From contig DUUU01000545.1 of assembly GCA_012841485.1 (NCBI GenBank), positions 1 to 6,589 of the forward strand: DNA of 6,589 nt, read 5' to 3'. This document shows, in pieces, positions 5,301-6,589 of the stretch. The position numbers were made by a program, and so were the translations under genes. The DNA comes from Armatimonadota bacterium. Lineage in GTDB: Bacteria; Armatimonadota; JAAZEB01. Positions within the stretch are counted from its first letter, which is position 1. Every line of letters begins with the position of its first letter. The notes under the pieces are model-generated. The model searched no databases. It worked only from the letters and a program-made list of their open reading frames with translations, and was not told where the DNA came from.

Positions 5301-6589
5301 GGCCTGGGCGTGTGGATCTACGGCGATGGCAAGGGCGAGGTGCTCAACTTCCAGCTCACGAACATCCGCCAGTTCTGGGAGGGCGGGATGACGTGCAGCG
5401 AGCATTACGTGACGGTCGATTTCACCGGCTGGCGATATTTCGAGCTCCTCTTCCGAGAGCGAGATGCCGACCGCCATCGCGACTATGTGTGGCCGTATAA
5501 CCCGCTCTATGGGATCTATCGGGCGACCCTGCGCCGCCAGTACATGCCGGCGCTCCATCTCTACGTCAACAATGTGCCTCCTGGAGAGACGGTCACCTGC
5601 TTCCTCAGCCCGATCAAGGCGCTTCCGGTCTCGAAGGTGAAGCTGGCGAACCCGGCGGTGACCCTCGGCGGGCAGCGCGTGCTCTTCCCTGTGATGCTGG
5701 AAAGCGGGCAGTCGATTGAGATGGAGTCTCCCACGGAGTGCAAGCTCCTGGATGATCGCGGCGCGCTGATCCAGCGGGTCTCCCCTCGCGGCGAGGTTCC
5801 GGCGCTTTCCCCCGGCGAGAATCGGGCCTCATTCGAGTGCGACGCGACACAGGGCTACCGGGCCCGGGCGCGGGTCACCGTGATCACCGAGGGGCCGCCG
5901 CTGCGCGGGCGGGTGCCAAAGGGGGAGGTGGATGAGCGCTGGCTGCGCGAGGAGTATGACGACCCGCGCGTGATCGAGGCGATTGACGGGAAGGAGAATG
6001 TGTGGGAGGTAGCGTGCCGCCCGGGAACGAGAGGTGCCAACTTGCAGGCAGAGATCCTGGCCGAGCGCGTCTCGCCCAGCAGGGCGGGCCAGGGGGGCGA
6101 GGATGCGCGCCTCATCGAGGGGTTCGAGGATCTGGCGCGCTTCGCCGATTCGCCAGAGAACCAGTTCGCCAAATATGCCTGGGACGCGGAGCATCAGGGC
6201 GTGCCTGCTAAACCGGGCGTCACGCAAAGCTTGGAGCTCGCGGCGGACGTGGTGAAAGCGGGCAAGGCGAGCGCGCGCTTCACCGCGACGAGCACGCGCT
6301 CGGACCATGCCGGGTGGTGTGCCCGGGGCGCGCGCTTCTCGCCGGCGCTTGACCTCAGCGGGCATGCCGCGGTCGGGTGGTGGATCCACGGCGACGCCGG
6401 CGGCGAGGCGCTGAAACTGCAATGGCGCGACATGGCAGGCCAGTGGCTTGACCTGGTCACGCCCATCGACTTCGAGGGCTGGCGTTATGTGGAATTCCCG
6501 CTCGAGACGCGCGACGGCTTCGACCTCTCGCGCGTGGAGTACCTGATCCTCTACTTCAACGGGATTCCCGCGGGGAAGCGCGTCACCTG
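2373..6589 (+). CDS. Giant secreted LamG / TIM-barrel glycoside-hydrolase-like protein with CBM-like repeats (3' end outside window)
   Basis: The frame is open for 1405 codons to the window edge with no stop. Residues 1-30 form a Sec signal peptide (positive Arg8, hydrophobic core, cleavage near AGA-A at 29-32), so the protein is exported. Residues 37-243 are a LamG-like lectin fold (GHWAFDEGAG; TLEAWVYW; WRHLAATF; YLDGEPV; ending LIDEVKVYRRALTADEI). Residues 265-465 look like a beta-sandwich lead-in (DKATGKEYL). Residues 467-830 resemble a TIM barrel of alpha-galactosidase-type hydrolases (FPNGFVGLKTTIEKIHAAGLK; GFDMIYKDGSEG; CMGAWDLPHW; LGWWG; DEIEYLCAKALGWD). Asp684, Glu687, Glu715 and Asp735 are candidate active-site acids. 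A module at about 556-646 interrupts the barrel. Residues 909-1085 and 1248-1405 are two copies of a jelly-roll, CBM-like module separated by an Ig-like segment (1090-1175). From memory, a family of uncharacterised large proteins shares the ECGFDMIY, MGAWD and FIDLHC motifs. Secretion and glycan binding are well supported; the reaction is not known. It follows the transporter gene, probably in one operon. Confidence 0.8.
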   Translation, partial: MGSQAIVRAFTLIAVLVTGSVWIAPGAGAASAPDADLLGHWAFDEGAGRDATESTGRAPEGEIRGAEWVKGRFGTALRFGGSGAYVTLPEVRGLDGSDEMTLEAWVYWEATGRYPNIVSGGRWNPGGFLLFVSDDSCSFRMGKPGKEPLELGRDWAETSANFGRIVLGRWRHLAATFKRPKLTTYLDGEPVETATWNHPVGFSGELRIGCWHNTNVCHTGLIDEVKVYRRALTADEIRASYAKDAPRRQVAEGEAPYERIPVEATRPEPAVTLEMRCARVLLDRKARVISLEDKATGKEYLADALPIARLRTAEHELRPTACSYRNGLLTLEFGRGEASAVVKVTPRDHYLVFEVASVSGAAAEELTFLDLRVKPLPYVGNGSGLAADDEFAICMRALNLRAQPRFGGTPRRMSAACSRMRGLVGARAALAACPTPQIRKTLQEMTRREGLPYSRLGGAFALDAPENRYSYLFTRNISETNVDQWILLARRACIPYVHFSGWEKTLGSYEPRPALFPNGFVGLKTTIEKIHAAGLKASTHTLTGCIAPTDPFASPAPDPHLAVRATLTLAEGVDAEATTIPLAESPAGMDTIWAYASKGNAVRLGDEVVQFTGLREEPPYALTGCRRGAFGTKPAAHKKGTPVHYLYSWYGTFYPDPDSPLVERVADCIARAVNECGFDMIYKDGSEGMPGAGGYGAAKMRNTIFSKIRRPVRVEASNGPAHHSWTTHSCMGAWDLPHWGIKPFIDLHCKANERARTGELMPAQLGWWGILGPTENYDALLPDEIEYLCAKALGWDQALSFQGITPSPRPANARQEEYLTLIGRYERLRLAGYFSEEVRAKLREPGAEYHLVQSPEGEWYFLPRDYASRKVARGEEWQVTNRYARQSPRLRVQALYAAGAYEGQSATLADFTRPDEFAEPAAADGVSISLEPSTEQVKAGVASGKLTATNKRKEARGAWARITRTFSPPLDLRPYGGLGVWIYGDGKGEVLNFQLTNIRQFWEGGMTCSEHYVTVDFTGWRYFELLFRERDADRHRDYVWPYNPLYGIYRATLRRQYMPALHLYVNNVPPGETVTCFLSPIKALPVSKVKLANPAVTLGGQRVLFPVMLESGQSIEMESPTECKLLDDRGALIQRVSPRGEVPALSPGENRASFECDATQGYRARARVTVITEGPPLRGRVPKGEVDERWLREEYDDPRVIEAIDGKENVWEVACRPGTRGANLQAEILAERVSPSRAGQGGEDARLIEGFEDLARFADSPENQFAKYAWDAEHQGVPAKPGVTQSLELAADVVKAGKASARFTATSTRSDHAGWCARGARFSPALDLSGHAAVGWWIHGDAGGEALKLQWRDMAGQWLDLVTPIDFEGWRYVEFPLETRDGFDLSRVEYLILYFNGIPAGKRVT
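2481..3101 (+). other. LamG-like (concanavalin-A-type) module of the giant protein
   Basis: Residues about 37-243. The order of motifs is that of LamG_3-type modules: an opening GHWAFDEGAG, a GRFGTALRFGG turn, TLEAWVYW, GRWRHLAATF, YLDGEPV, and a closing LIDEVKVYRRALTADEI. Such modules in secreted enzymes usually bind glycans or act as spacers. Cys210 and Cys217 are close enough to form a disulfide, which is inference. Confidence 0.85.
3771..4862 (+). other. Putative catalytic TIM-barrel region
   Basis: Residues about 467-830. The region opens with RYSYLFTRN and a helix, then a strand IPYVHFSGW. FPNGFVGLKTTIEKIHAAGLK follows, which resembles the helix-strand unit of GH27/GH36-type barrels, and then STHTLTGC. 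After an inserted module comes GFDMIYKDGSEG (677-688), which is positioned like the strand-4 nucleophile segment of clan GH-D. The strand VRVEASNG (712-719) and the loop MGAWDLPHW (731-739) carry the acidic residues Glu715 and Asp735. Assignment to a numbered GH family is not supported; a role as catalytic core is inferred from fold-like motifs. Confidence 0.6.
4038..4310 (+). other. Inserted ~90-residue beta module inside the barrel
   Basis: Residues about 556-646 sit between the STHTLTGC strand and the WYGTFYPDPDS segment that leads into the next barrel helix. The module runs through RATLTLAEGVDAEATTIPL, an RLGDEVVQFTGL strand pair, and LTGCRRGAFGT followed by AHKKGTPVHYL. The pattern GDE-V-x-(Y/F), TGC-x-RG-x-x-GT, A-H-x-x-G-T-x-V resembles small beta modules seen in phage tail and other surface proteins. 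Its role here is unknown. It could shape the substrate cleft. Confidence 0.6.
5097..5627 (+). repeat. CBM-like jelly-roll module, copy 1
   Basis: Residues about 909-1085. Landmarks are DFTRPDEF, VKAGVASGKLTAT (937-949), ARITRTFSPPLDLRPYGGLGVWIYGDG, VDFTGWRYFEL (1015-1025) and LYVNNVPPGETVTC (1063-1076). The pattern is that of galactose-binding-like/CBM11-like beta-sandwich modules. Compared with copy 2 it has about 20 extra residues, including WPYNPLYGIYR, between the GWRY strand and the final strand. Confidence 0.7.
5640..5897 (+). other. Ig-like beta segment between the two jelly-roll copies
   Basis: Residues about 1090-1175. It begins KLANPAVTLGGQRVLFPVML and continues with short alternating strands (SIEMESPTECKLLDD), a VPALSPGENRASFEC turn, and RARARVTVITEG. 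This resembles a fibronectin/Ig-type sandwich used as a spacer in modular glycosidases. No catalytic features are visible. Confidence 0.5.
6114..6589 (+). repeat. CBM-like jelly-roll module, copy 2 (cut by window end)
   Basis: Residues about 1248-1405. Landmarks align with copy 1 in the same order: EGFEDLARF, VVKAGKASARFTAT (1293-1306), ARFSPALDLSGHAAVGWWIHGDAGG, IDFEGWRYVEF, and LYFNGIPAGKRVT at the window edge. This points to an ancient tandem duplication of a glycan-binding or structural module. Confidence 0.7.

Noticed and set aside
1..6589. CRISPR arrays, tRNA or rRNA genes, insertion-sequence ends
   Set aside because: I saw no regularly spaced repeats, no tRNA-like cloverleaf arms, no rRNA-like stretches and no transposase or terminal inverted repeats.

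Overview
The window is GC-rich DNA (roughly two thirds G+C by eye) from a bacterium. The strong AAGGAGG ribosome binding site and a DUF6785/DUF6784 membrane protein beside a very large secreted LamG/TIM-barrel protein resemble polysaccharide-degrading lineages such as Armatimonadota, Planctomycetota, Lentisphaerota and related candidate phyla. The phylum cannot be fixed from the sequence alone.

Layout: (1) positions 1-133 hold the 5' end of a leftward gene of unknown function that runs off the left edge. (2) Positions 134-305 are a divergent intergenic region. It is rich in short inverted repeats, two of which involve the ribosome binding sites of the flanking genes. (3) Positions 306-2282 encode a complete 658-residue polytopic membrane protein of the DUF6785/DUF6784 type, a presumed but uncharacterised transporter. 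(4) Positions 2283-2372 form a 90-base gap with no convincing terminator and a consensus Shine-Dalgarno. (5) From 2373 to the right edge (6589) there is one uninterrupted reading frame of at least 1405 codons. It encodes a secreted multidomain protein whose 3' end lies outside the window. I translated this frame codon by codon and found no stop and no frameshift. The many antisense and other-frame ORFs in this region are shadows of it.

The giant protein reads as: signal peptide; LamG-like concanavalin-A-type module; a beta-sandwich lead-in; a TIM-barrel glycoside-hydrolase-like core with a foreign-looking module of about 90 residues inserted in the barrel; and a first jelly-roll, carbohydrate-binding-like module. 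These are followed by an Ig-like segment and a second copy of the jelly-roll module, cut by the window edge. The two rightward genes probably form a transcription unit: an exported enzyme acting on a complex glycan or glycoconjugate, and a membrane protein that may import a product. Substrate and reaction are not known. The most interesting content is this uncharacterised enzyme/transporter pair, with its unusual barrel insertion and candidate acidic active-site residues.
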